Positions 12,433 through 22,925 of a stretch of DNA of 64,000 bases are shown piece after piece. The stretch is from assembly GCA_038503035.1 (NCBI GenBank), contig JAVSML010024599.1, positions 986,414-1,050,413 of the forward strand. Reading direction: 5' to 3'. Position numbers and translations under genes: made by a program. Each line of letters begins with the position of its first letter. Positions within the stretch are counted from its first letter, which is position 1. Under the pieces are notes generated by a model. It searched no databases and was not told where the DNA came from. It saw only the letters and a list, made by a program, of their open reading frames with translations. This stretch comes from Crocodylus rhombifer. Taxonomy: Eukaryota > Chordata > Crocodylia > Crocodylidae.

Positions 12433-12612
12433 AACTATATTTGTAAATAACATATGTGTAAGTGTATATATATGTATGTGTATATATATGTAGATAGATA
12501 TGTATATGTGTATATAGATGTGTGTGCGTGTATACACACATGTACATACATATATATATACACAAACACACACACGTGTGTGTGTAGTATGTATATATAT
12601 GTATGTTTATAA
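12433..12612. repeat. TG/TA microsatellite with internal dyad symmetry
   Basis: Alternating tgtatatata and gtgtgtg runs are followed by their complements (cacacatgtacatacata, acacaaacacacacac) and then return to gtgtgtgtg. Alternating purine-pyrimidine sequence can form Z-DNA or a cruciform. The Tyr/Thr/His-rich minus-strand frames here are microsatellite translations. Confidence 0.85.
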
Positions 12613-12632
12613 GTTTTATACAATGTTGTATA

Positions 12633-12638
12633 ATTAAA
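12633..12638 (+). terminator. Poly-A-signal-like attaaa in the LTR-like element
   Basis: attaaa is followed about 25-45 bp later by a GT/CT-rich stretch (gggtgtccctggtctctcc), as at a polyadenylation site. The setting is the last 175 bp of the LTR-like element. Confidence 0.3.
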
Positions 12639-12811
12639 CCTGTAAATAGTTAAGTATCACTGGGTGTCCCTGGTCTCTCCTCTGCTCTGTAGGGGAAGGA
12701 GGTGAGCTGGCCTGCAGCTAGGCCATCACGCTCCCACAGCATACGTACACCCGCTGATATCCTTTCAGTTGAAGAGGGGGTACCAGCTGTGTGCCACCCA
12801 GGTTACACATG

Positions 12812-15800
12812 TTTGAATGGAATTGAACTATATCAGTTTAAAAGTAGACTAGATGTTTAGCAATACTGCAACCATGGATCAAGGCCTAATACAATTGGGG
12901 CCAAAGATAACTGAATCAAAATTAGAAATTGCCCAGAGGCTCTGATGCTGCATGGTTGAGCATGTTACAGAGAGAGAGAGAAGGTGAACTTAAAATGATA
13001 AATCTAAGGTTTCCACCATCAATAATTATGATCTTTTATCATCAGGGAGAGAGAAACCTGAATAATTTTTAAAAACAAATTATCCAGTGTTTTGTTCACA
13101 GCAGACAGTGCCAATATGAACATTGTCTTGTTAAAGGCTACTTGTGAAGAAAGCAGGAAGTGGAAAATCAATTTTATAGGTAGGAGAGATTATCTAGAGG
13201 AAAAGTTCCATAAAAAATAAAGATTATCTCATCAAAATGTGGACAAATTACAGGATATGGAAAAGCCAATGCCTCCTTCACTAGTCTATCAGCCACTCTC
13301 AGTTTTTTAGTATTTTGTTTCTTTCTTAATCAGGAAGTACTTAGTTTCACAGAGTGGTGAAAATAGCAGCAAATTGACATATTTCCCAGTATGAAATTTT
13401 CATTATCAGTGTCTGGACTTAAAGGTGAACAGAATTGTTTTTAGTTTTCATTTAATGCTTGCTTTAATGAATGTAGATGGTGCCAGACTAACAGCCCTGG
13501 AAAACAAACCCCCACACTTCTCTCTCCACATAAAAATTGAATAGTGGCAACAGTGCAAATCACCTAATATGACCTACCCATATCCCTCAGCTCTGACCTG
13601 AAGTGATGACCTCCACTAGTTAAATCATAAGTTGCTCATTCAGTTTCTTCTGCTGAGACAGCCACACAAATATGTCATTTGTGAAGGTGGGTAACCCTGG
13701 TTGGCCAAAAGGAGCTTGACTCAGACCACCAACTCATTATACAATGAGCACAGAACTACCACCAGATGGTAATGTCTCTTGGCTCATTGCTGACTTAGAC
13801 TTGATTCAAATCAGTGACCCAGAGTGAAAAGCTTCATAAACCCTTAGCAACTCACTGAGCCATTCAGGGTTTAAGAGGGAAGGGGGAGGGAATAAAGGAA
13901 GTCTTAAAGGAGACCTACAATCCCATGTAATTTACAAAATGGAGACCAAAATCTATTTTGGCATAGGCAGGCAAAAGTCATGTTCTGCTTTTGGTTACAG
14001 ATGAGCTGTTCCAATGGCTTCAATCAGGTGCTTAGCTGGAGAAGAGCCTAGCACTGGCTCTTTGAAAATGGAAATGTTAAAAATGTAAATATTTTTGCTT
14101 TAAAAATATTTAAATTGCTTTTCTTTGTTTACTTGCCAAGACTTGAATGCTGGAAACCCAGAACTCAACGTTTAATATAGAAGGAACCTTGTAAATAATT
14201 TATTTTATAATGTAGGAATATTTTTATCTCTCTATATATTTCATTCCATAACTAAGGTCTTAGTCAGGTTTTTCATCTGCTGCCAAGTAGACTTGCCTGA
14301 GTTTTGAATGTTTGTGTGTGTGCATTTGTGTGTGTGTAATATGCTGATGGAAACACCATTAGCAATTTTATCAATCTTGTAAATAATAGTAATAATGTGT
14401 AAATTATGGTGTATTCCTTTTTATTGCTAATATGAAATCATTTCCCTTTTCCTTCCACAGTTACTAGATATGATGTTTCTCACTGAACTTTTAGGCATTT
14501 ATTACCATCTCTCTTTTAGTAGTTCTTTTTAGTTTTTTCAAACAGTCTTCAGAATTTCTCCATTGATAGCAGTGTCTTTTGTTCCTTTGTTTCCTCAATA
14601 CATAACCCTAACATTATCTTGTAATTTCATAGGACTTTTCAGAATTTCACTTTTGCTAAGTCTTTAATTAGGGCTTTTAGACTTTGAAATTTGATATTAT
14701 TTTTAATTTCAGCATTGATGTTTTTTCATTTACAACATTACATTGATTGATACAAAATTGATGTTAGCAATTAGTGCTTTTTCTCAGATTTATCTGTCCC
14801 TCTTTATTGAAAATTAAACATTCCACCATTTTTTGGACTTCAGAACCTTGTGCTAGATTACCAAGATAATTGCTAAATTAATCATACTTGCCAAGGCCCC
14901 ATAAAAATACAGTTGTACTTTGGTTTTAGCTGAAAAATGAATAAATTAGTTCAGAAGACATGTACAAAAGATTGGTTCCCCCTGGATATTAAGGCATTGA
15001 ATTCAAAAAGTTCCTTTTTTTAACAGAAATGCTCTTCAGTGCCCTTTAAAATCGCAATTCTTGTTTTACAGTCAGAGGTAACAAAGGAAATCAAACAATT
15101 CACTTGGTATTTATTTTAGTAAAAGTAAACTACTGACCTCCCTACCTGTTCTATAGACTACTATTAACCTTGTCTGCAGGAGGGTGGTGATTTTAAGAGT
15201 TATGATTGTTAATGGTCTTTGAATGCAGCCAGCTTAGGCTACTTACTCCCCAGTGTACAGCATGCCTCAGCCTTTTCCAGATGGGAAAATGATAAGGAGA
15301 CTAGGAAGATAGCAGGTCATTCTTGGGCAGCCACGAGAAAATTGCTGCAAAATGAATCATGCAGGTCTGAGGTGCCTTACCCAGCATTTTTCTGTTTTAA
15401 TTTATCAAGACGAAGCTTGTTGACATGAAAGTGAATGAAATGCTTGTACAGTGTACTCTAAAAAGCCAGCTCAAAGGTTTACTGCAACAGAGCTCTAGCA
15501 GTAAATAACAAAACGGAGCCAGGGAATAGCCGTGCTTGCTGCACCTGCCCTATTGTTTTACATTCATCTGCAGTTTGCTGAAATCCCACTATCAGCATCA
15601 ATTGAAGAGAAATTTGACACAGACACAACAATCTGTTGTGAACTCTTATCAAAGAAAGTAATCCTCCCACTGGCAATGTACTTTTCTGGTCATCTAAGGC
15701 TATGTGTTATTTATATTATTAAAAAATATATATTAAATGGAGTAAAAAATTGTTAATACTACTGGAGGAAGTACATTGGCATTGTAGTTAGCTTAATCAG

Positions 15801-16126
15801 GGCAGTTTAACTTCACAGTTAACATCTTCCTTCCCAAGGGAAAAGATGAGAAGAAGGAACAGGCATCAGGAAGAATTCAAGTTTCCTTCTACAGCATTTC
15901 TTTAACATATGCATTTTTGAAACCAACCCCTAGAAATTTCGGAGGCCTCAATATCTACAAGAGGCACAGACAGCCTACACAGGGGTCCTAGGCCCCTTTT
16001 TCTCCCTGTACTTGGTGTCAGTGCTGGACACAACATGGCTCCTATAACACTTGTCTGGCAGGTGTCAAGCCTTACAATTTCTTTAAACAATCTGCCAAAC
16101 CCAATCATGTGTATGGCTCTTAAAAT
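12812..16126. other. Unique AT-rich DNA, no gene supported
   Basis: A good polypyrimidine-AG acceptor lies at 14442-14460 (ttcccttttccttccacag), followed by 23 open codons (LLDMMFLTELLGIYYHL...) ending at a stop, but no homology is recognised. A small GT run lies at 14310-14337. Frames at 15219-15428, 15479-15676, 15532-15756 and 15902-16135 have no supported function. Confidence 0.5.
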
Positions 16127-16129
16127 TGA

Positions 16130-16323
16130 GGGCACATCTCCATGTGCGCTTTAATGTGCCTTAGCCTATTTTAATGTGTATTAAAGTGTCACCAAAAAAA
16201 GTGCACTTTCTCTAACTTATTATTAAAATAAGCTAATACATCTTTTTTCAAGTACCTCACAACGGACATACTAAATTTAATACACGTTAGCAAAAACACA
16301 TTAATGAGCATGTAGGCGCACCC
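16130..16323. mobile_element. 194-bp GGG-ended MITE with 3-bp target duplication
   Basis: Left end GGGCACATCTCCATGTGCGC; the reverse complement of the right end is GGGTGCGCCTACATGCTCAT. Both continue into taatgtg. Flanking tga occurs at 16127-16129 and 16324-16326. This fits a Harbinger-like non-autonomous element. There is no coding capacity. Confidence 0.75.
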
Positions 16324-16774
16324 TGAGAGATTAGTTTAGGAATCATGAGAGTTGTGGGCAGGAGGACGCGTCTCAGCTTTTCATCCAGAAGCCGCATATA
16401 GACAGCATAGGCTTGTGTAATGTGAGAAACTATGAAATAAAGAATGATGTCACACTTAGAAATGGAATAGAATCAGGGCTGTAAGCTGAAGCTTATACAC
16501 CACATCTTTACTGACTTCATTAGAGTTATAATAGTATGCCTAAAAGCAAGGCCATTTTGGGAACTTTCTAGCTCTGCAAGCTTGCTCTAAACGTTATATT
16601 ATGTACTAGGTATTAATATATGAGAACCTGTTTTGCTCTTAGGACTATCATCTTTGTATGAGATCAAAGCTGTTGTTTAACCCACACAGAGGATAGAAAG
16701 ACACAATATTTCCTTCTTCTTTCTTTTTTCCCAGTGCTTTTTCTTTCCTCCTTCCCTATACTCCCTTTGTATAT

Positions 16775-16905
16775 ACTAAGATCGAAAGCTCTTTGAAGTA
16801 AGACTTTGTCCTATTACGTGTTTGTACAATGCCTAGCCCAATGAAATATTGTTCCATGATTGAGACTCCTAAACACTACTCTGATATAAATAATAAAGAA
16901 TATCG
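16775..16905 (+). repeat. Relic of an L2-like LINE tail
   Basis: The order 'aaagctctttgaagtaagactttgtc', 'gtttgtacaatgcctagccc aatg' and 'aataataaag' matches the 3' tail pattern of L2/L3-type LINEs ('agctctttggggcagggac...tttgtacagcgcctagcaca...aataataa'). Worn, recognised from memory. Confidence 0.45.
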
Positions 16906-18150
16906 TTGCTGCAGGATTTCTATAGTCCTATCAAATAGGTAATTTGTCCACCTCCTCTCTGAAAGCAGGGTTCTCCTTCTTGTATTTCTTATTTTGTACC
17001 AATTCTCATTTTAGAAGCCAGGTAGTCACATTAGTTTGTCATGTATAAAATTAAGGGATAATTTTACCCCCAGTTACCAAGGCAATCCCATTGACTTCAA
17101 AGGTGTCACACTGAATTAGGAGAAAACTTTGACTTCAATTTTAAGGTAATGATCTTAGAAGTTCCAAAGTATAATTGAACAAAGTATAGTACATAGCCTG
17201 AGAAAGATACTCTTTTAATTCCTTGATCAGCTTGAACAGATAGTCATGAATCTAACTTGCTTCTCAGCATGCACAAGAGTCTTAATTTTTTTAACGTTTA
17301 GTTTTTTAATAGTTCACTTTTACAAAGTCTTTCGTACATCCCAGCATATGATTTCAGTGGATGGACAGCATTCATTTAACAGGTGTATTTCCCTACAAGA
17401 TATTGACTTATAAAGCAGCTAATGCCTCAAGGAAAATCATTCATTTAGAGACAGTTCTGCTCATGTGCCATATACACGCTGTATTTTTCTTCCTTCATTC
17501 ATTGTATTTCCATAAGAATGGGATCTTAATTTATTAGGGAATTATCTGTCTTTGCTGCATTTTCCCTGCTGGTATTCATATTCCCTTAGGTCTTAGGATA
17601 TCATGTGTTTGCTAAGGAAATTTATTATAATGTTGCAGACAGAGACCTGTGCTAGGGTCTGAATGAAAACTTCAGATGAAGCCCCAACAGCAGGTAAAAA
17701 TAGCTGGATTTTGAGTTTCAGAGTTTTAAATAAAAAAAATAGCTTTTTATGCATTGTGCTCTTCTTTTTTTCCTCTGTGTCATTCTGATTTCATTTATGC
17801 TGATGTAAATCAGGAATAATACCATAGAAAGTATTGGCTAAATACTCAGCTGCTATAAATCAAGATATGTATCCAGAACTATGTAGCAACTCACTGATTT
17901 ACAATGACTTAGAATCCATCCTGCTATTTAATTATCTAAAAATGTAAAAATACACCACAAAGTACAGCAAAGCACCTGTTTTAGAGATCCTGTCCGTAGC
18001 TTACAAAATGAGTGTGGCAAACAAGGGTTATTTGCACAAAAAATGGGAGCATGTAAAGATGATCAATTTTTTTGTTGTTATTTTTTTACTCATCCATATT
18101 TTTTGTAGGTTTTTTGGCACTGGCTATTTTGTGTGAGGTTAATAAGAAAG
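16906..18150. other. Unique AT-rich DNA with repeat-like scraps
   Basis: Words such as 'cccattgacttcaaagg' (17089-17105), 'gctgatgtaaatcagg' (17797-17812) and 'actgatttacaatgac' (17892-17907) belong to the same worn amniote repeat as at 10.65 and 18.15 kb. No gene is supported. Confidence 0.45.
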
Positions 18151-18152
18151 CT

Positions 18153-18231
18153 CCTCAGCTGCTATAAACCAGCATGGTGCTATGGAAGTCAGTGGAGGTG
18201 CATCAGTTTACATGAGCTGAAGTTTAGGTCT
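18153..18231. repeat. Old amniote palindromic repeat copy
   Basis: The outer words cagctgctataaaccagcat and gcatcagtttacatgagctg face each other around tatggaagtcagtgga, so the copy is largely self-complementary over 65 bp. It ends aagtttaggtc, as the 10.65-kb copy ends aagattgggtc. Confidence 0.55.
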
Positions 18232-19778
18232 AGGGTATTTTTTTCTTTAGTGGCTTTCCTGTGTCTGTCTTATGTTCCTGGATTTAGGAGGGGGGAAAGT
18301 ATGAACAGTGCACTTCCTTTCTAATATCCGCTATCTTGTAACACAACCACAGATCTAGGAATATATTAAGACAAATCTACCATGCAGCATCTGTTTTGGT
18401 ATGAAATTCAGTAATACAGATATTTCATTTTGTCATCCTAATTTGAGACTAAAACAAATTTAGAATTTTCCACTGGACAGAAATTTTGTTTTTGGATCAT
18501 CTCTAGTAGAAATCTAGTTCCTACAACAACAAATCAGCAACAGTGAATTGAAGACAAATAGGGAGTATAGCGGGGAGGAAGGGGCACACAGGGCAGACTG
18601 CACTAGACAATCTCAGCACAGTGGGAGCTAGATGAATGTGCATGAAGCCAGCCTAATTATCTGAGAGTGAAAGGTCATCAAAATCAATTTGCAGCATGAT
18701 GTACAAAGGTCATTATCAGACTTAGATTTTCTATGCCCATTTAAAACACAATAAAAATAAAGTGGTTGCTTTAATAACTATGATTAGTAAAGAAAAGGGC
18801 ATATCATTGAGCGATCTCTTTAAACATTTGTGCTACCTTAGTTTTTATTCAAAGCACTGCAAATAATGAGAGGTGGTATTTTTGTAAGACTTATTCTTCT
18901 TCTTTCCTTTTATTTTTGGTTTTAATTCTGAAATGTTCTCTGGTTTTCAGGATTTATAGCACTGACAGAATTGAGAGCACTTCTTTAAAATTATAGCCCT
19001 TTGAAATCAATAGTGTAATATTTGTAATTTGTTTCTTTTTTATTAGAGACCTCTTCATTATTATTTTTATCTTCAGTTTATGGAATGAGCTAGGCTAGAA
19101 TTCATCATTCTCTTATCTGCAGTTTAAGTTGCTTACTTAGTAACATAGTTTGCCTGAGCTGACCTGATGTTTTATAATAACTTTTCACTGAAACTTCCTT
19201 AGTGCAAACAAATGTGTAGATAACTAATCAGTAGGCAAAAACTAGCCAGTGAAACCTAAGTCCAAAGTGGGTTTCCAACCTACTGGTGTTGATTTGAACA
19301 CACATTTTTTACCTTTTTGTAGGAATTGTGCCTTCCCCTGAAAATTGGAGATGAGTGATTTGAGAGGCAGAGGAGAAACCACAGTATTTTCCTTTGATGT
19401 TTCATTTAAATTCTTAAGGTAGAGACATGGGCAGGTAAGGCCAAACTGGAAACTACCTTTGAGACATCCTAGAAGGAAGAATTATTCTAGTTACAGGTGT
19501 TTCTGCTGGGAATTTTCCCCTTCCTTCCCTGATATGTGGATCTGTGGTACTGAAAGGGGTCTTCCACAGGCTCCATAAAGAGAAGCCATTCCAAGTGTTT
19601 CAAAGGTCCCACCTGCATGTGAACTCTGGAGAATGCCCAGGGCCTTATTAACCAGGTTTTGTTTCAAGCTTGCATGGACTAAATTGTATTTCACTTTGTA
19701 TCTCCTTCCCATCTTACCTGTATCTCATCTCTCAATAACAAATACAAACAGATATCAGGTCAAAGATTTTCACAGAAT
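18232..19778. other. Unique AT-rich DNA, possible conserved element near 18.66-18.85 kb
   Basis: The stretch 18655-18845 is repeat-free, AT-rich and carries several TAAT/ATTA homeodomain-type cores and an aataaaaataaagtgg run. Conservation cannot be judged from one genome. No coding frame is supported. Confidence 0.35.
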
Positions 19779-19786
19779 CTTTAGGC

Positions 19787-20333
19787 CAGGGGTGCTCAAC
19801 CTCTGGTCCACAGGGCAGATACAGCTCCTAGCATCCTGTCATCTGGCCTGCAGGGCTCCAAATGTCTCCATGGGGAGCCCCACAGACTGTGGTCCTGTAC
19901 GTTAGATTGGGCACACAAGAAAGTGCAGGGCCCAAACCTGGGGCACAGAGGTGGGCTGTGGGTGGTGCATGACCCTCAGAGCTGGGTCCCAGTACACTGA
20001 GACAGTGTGGGACCCAATCTGTCCCACAGTCATTGGTGACAAGTAGGAGGTGCATGCGGGTGCACGTGCACCCCCTGAAATCGGCCATGCACCCCCTGGA
20101 AGCGCCAGCCACAAAACCGGAAGTGCACTTCCAGTTTTGCTGCTGATTTAGTGATCGGACACTGGAGGATACCCTCGGCTGGTGATTGGCTGCTGGGGAA
20201 CCCCCCCGGCTGGCAATCAGCTGCTGGGGGACCACCCCTGCCAGTGATCTGGTGCCCCACCCCCCCCAGACTCGGGAGGCACCAGTTGCCTATGCCCGCA
20301 GACCAGCCCCGCATCATTGTTCTAGCCCACTGC
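19787..20333. mobile_element. hAT-like element with a second element inside
   Basis: The left end CAGGGGTGCTCAACC is typical of hAT MITEs (cag...ctcaacc). The right end reads ...agcccactg. Flanks ctttaggc (19779-19786) and ctataggc (20334-20341) match at 7 of 8 bases, as expected for an old 8-bp hAT duplication. The interior from about 20034 to 20303 is a second repeat also seen at 38888-39064. Between them lie ~33-bp units containing 'ctggtgattggctgctgggg' and 'ctggcaatcagctgctgggg'. Overlapping frames on both strands are shadows. Confidence 0.6.
20034..20303. mobile_element. Nested short element, same family as 38888-39064
   Basis: Left: ttggtgacaagtaggaggtgc. Right, reversed: ataggcaactggtgcctccc. 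The same paired ends (aagtgactggt...gtgc / acaagtgactggtgcctcc) bound the copy at 38.9 kb. Both copies hold a C-rich run and a gactc(g/a)ggaggcacc word near the right end. Confidence 0.55.
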
Positions 20334-20341
20334 TATAGGCT

Positions 20342-21373
20342 GTTTTGTCTTATAACTTACCATGTTAGGAAGCATTTATTTTATACCAATAATTGTAAGT
20401 ATCTAGTCTTAAATATTAAGGAAAAGAAATTTCCCTTTCCTTGCATCCTCTTATTTTTGTACAGGGTAACCAAATGGAAATGCAAGTATTTATTATAAAT
20501 AGATTTTAATATTAAACTCCAAAACATTATTATCATTATTATAATTAAAACTGTTACTTCATGACAGCTCAGGGACAAGAGGATCTCATGTGGATGGTAT
20601 GTGCACCTCAAAACACTTTCTTTCTTTGCTATGCATGGACATCTTTGTGCCAGAGAAATGAGATCCTGTGTTGTTAATGTGAAGAGAAAAAATTGCCAGT
20701 TTTTGTTTTAGAACTTGCTGATAACAAAGCAGATTGAGAGAATGATTGGCTGAACACATTTGAAATAATAATAAAGGGCAGGGAAGATGCAGAATGATTT
20801 CTCCATATATCTCCTACTAATTAATGTTTGATTCTCGTGTCTTTTGTGTGCAATTTTGAAGTAATTTGTGAAGTGCAATTTTTAGATCCTTTTTGGATAA
20901 AATCAGGGATTTTTTTGCAATTAGATTTTAACTAGAAAGTCACAATAGGAGCCTGATTCAACCCCTAGAATCAATATGAGTCTTTCCATTGATTTAATGG
21001 GAGTTATATAGTACCCTGTAACTACAAGCAAATGTTTTGTATTGTGATGCATTAAAGCTGTCTGAGATTTTCATTCAACTTCATCATTAACAGAATTTCA
21101 TTATGTATATGATTCAGGTCCCATTGTGATCTACAGGAGATTTGCCACTGACTTCAGTGTGGGAAACGTTTAAGAGTTCTACATGCAGTAACACCAATTG
21201 CAAACAACATTAAATACAATTTTACTATTGATAGCTTTGAGCAGTGATTCTAAATCCAAATGCTATCGTGTCCTGGACTGCCATAAGATCCTTTGAAGGG
21301 TGCCATGGGGTACTATACAATAGTAGCAATCTTAGGTGTGCAAACACCTACAAATGATTCTCAAGATAAACCC
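20342..21373. other. Unique AT-rich DNA, no gene supported
   Basis: It includes a worn repeat word 'tccattgatttaatggg' at 20985-21001 and 'tgccactgacttcagtg' near 21141. The frame at 20381-20611 (minus) shows no domain. Confidence 0.45.
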
Positions 21374-21376
21374 ACA

Positions 21377-21800
21377 GGGTGCATCCAGCTGAGTGCATAT
21401 GTGCAGTTTGCTGCACCCCAGCTAATTTGCAGTGTGTTTTTTTGGCACCAAGAGATCCCAGCATCAAAAAAAACCTACACCAGAAAAAGATCAGGATTGT
21501 GCACATGGCATCAGCAGCATGCACTGCCCAAAATTAGAGCCTGGCTGGCCAGAGTTACACTCCAGCATCTGGCCAGGCTTCACATACCCAGATCACTGCT
21601 GCTGGAGCTCCAGAAGACCCCCAGGATCCCAGGTGAGGTTGCTGGGCCCTACACTTCCCTACCCCATGCAGGACAACTTGTTGCACACTTTATTTTTTTG
21701 TGCAGGGGCATTCCCCCAGGGACAACTAGCAGCAGCACAAATATGTGCCGCTGCTAGTTATACCTGTGGAACACAAGTTTTTGTTCATGAGGACGCACCC
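21377..21800. mobile_element. GGG-ended MITE (424 bp)
   Basis: Starts GGGTGCATCCAGCTGAGTGC and ends gaggacgcaccc, whose reverse complement GGGTGCGTCC matches the first ten bases at nine. Flanks aca (21374-21376) and aga (21801-21803) differ by one base. The interior has a self-complementary ctagcagcagcaca...tgtgccgctgctag hairpin (about 21727-21757). The plus-strand frames at 21293-21757 and 21432-21842 are shadows. Confidence 0.6.
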
Positions 21801-22064
21801 AGAGCTTTCATATCAGAATCTATAGTGTCAAAAATACTCTGACCTGTTGTGGTCTTTCTGAGATTTTGCAACAGAAGAACTTTTCTATTATTTTTCCATG
21901 TTAAACATTGAGTTGAAGCTAAAAGCTGGTATTTCACAAGAGTCTTGAAATTAGCAAGGAATACCTTGAGTTTAATGATGTAAAGAACTACTTTCTTGGA
22001 GACTAAAACTTCTTTCAAAACTTAAAACATCTCTGCTTGTCCCCAGATCTCACCTCTGTCCTCC

Positions 22065-22810
22065 CCTTTATGAATAGAACTAGCAAATTGCCCATCAAGA
22101 ATGATAGGGGCAGGAGGGAGACAGAGGCTTGTGTCCAGCCCCTCCACCTTGGGCTGTGGCCATAGCCACGCCCCACTTCCCCACCACTGCTTTGGGCTGG
22201 GGCCAGGGCCAGGGCTAGGGACATTTCTCCCCCACCCCACCACTTTGGGATGAGGCTGCAGCCACTCCCCACCTCCCCCTTGTTGCTTTGGGCCAGGGCT
22301 ACTCCCCGCCTCCCCACAACTGCTTCAGGCTGGGGCCTGGGCCATTCCCCCCAATCCCCTGCTGCTTCAGGCCAGGGTTGGGGCCCACAACCGCAGCGGT
22401 GGTGGTGGCGGCAGTGGGGCGCAGCCACCAGTAACCCCTCCTCCCCTTCCTACTCCCCTCCTTCCCTCCCCGCCAGCTGTTGTTGGGGGGTGTGCTCCAG
22501 TTCCTGGCTCCAAGGAGCAGGGCGGGGGGGGTAAGGACAGCACTGCTGGATTCGCTTCCCTCCCCCCCAACTCTGTCCTCATCCTCTCCATCATGGTGGC
22601 ACTCCATTCCCCGTTGTCCCTTTCTGCCTCCAAGGAGCAGGCCTGCCCCCCGCCCCCCGGGCTCTGGCTCCTCAGTCCCCGCTGTCCTGGCATTGTTTCA
22701 CTATGTGTCTCTGTCTGTCTAGAGCACTCTGATTGGCTGCCAAGGCAACCAATCAGAGTGTGACTAAAATGTTACTGACAGAAAAACTAAGGCTTTTATA
22801 ATATTATAAT
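22065..22810. repeat. GC-rich repeat block with ~40-bp minisatellite
   Basis: The words ctttgggctggggcc, ctttgggatgaggctg, ctttgggccagggct, cttcaggctggggcc and cttcaggccaggg recur at roughly 22191, 22243, 22283, 22323 and 22365. GC content jumps sharply from the flanks and falls again near 22765. The block probably begins near 'gaactagcaaattgcccat' (22077) and ends after 'aaggcttttataatattata'. Class unknown. All frames on both strands (22015-22722) are low-complexity shadows. Confidence 0.6.
22725..22760. promoter_or_regulatory. Near-perfect CCAAT palindrome
   Basis: Left arm CACTCTGATTGGCTGCC (22725-22741) pairs with GGCAACCAATCAGAGTG (22744-22760) at 16 of 17 positions around a 2-nt centre. 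Each arm holds a CCAAT box. It sits near the right edge of the GC-rich block and may be that element's promoter or a cruciform. Confidence 0.5.
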
Positions 22811-22883
22811 GATCGACGAAATATGCCCTGAAAGATAACAGATAAGGGCTTTTTCATACAAGAGGAGAGAACTTATTTCAGGG

Positions 22884-22925
22884 ATGCAGGTTGTAGCTGT
22901 GTTGGTCTAAGGTCGTAGGCAGAAC
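22884..22925 (+). repeat. Short copy of the 'gttgtagctgtgttggtctaag' repeat
   Basis: ggttgtagctgtgttggtct followed by aaggtcgtaggcag matches the starts of the copies at 63341 and 63748. Here it breaks off after about 40 bp. Confidence 0.6.

Larger units (their letters stand above)
10782..12807 (+). mobile_element. LTR-like element, probable solo long terminal repeat (~2.0 kb)
   Basis: The element starts TGTGGCAGG, ends GGTTACA and is bounded on both sides by catg (10778-10781 and 12808-12811). TG...CA ends with a 4-bp target duplication fit an LTR inserted by a retroviral-type integrase. Promoter-like signals sit near the left end: an inverted pair of CCAAT boxes (10837-10873) and a TATA-like ataaaag at 11004-11010. 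A poly-A-signal-like attaaa lies at 12633-12638. No gag, pol or env frame is seen, so this would be a solo LTR. The ~1.6 kb between TATA and poly-A signal is very long for an R region and is explained partly by an internal minisatellite and microsatellite. Overlapping frames such as 10952-11731 (minus, 259 codons) are minisatellite translations, not genes. Endogenous-retrovirus versus Gypsy origin cannot be settled. Confidence 0.55.

Noticed and set aside
14442..14540. Exon after a strong acceptor at 14460
   Set aside because: Only 23 codons open before a stop and no recognisable protein; such acceptors occur by chance in T-rich DNA.
21293..21757. 154-codon plus-strand frame
   Set aside because: Falls across a MITE; an overlapping frame is also open, and no domain is visible.
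22200..22720. Possible CpG island promoter
   Set aside because: GC-rich but CpGs are sparse for the composition and the sequence is a ~40-bp minisatellite; it looks like a repeat, not a gene start.
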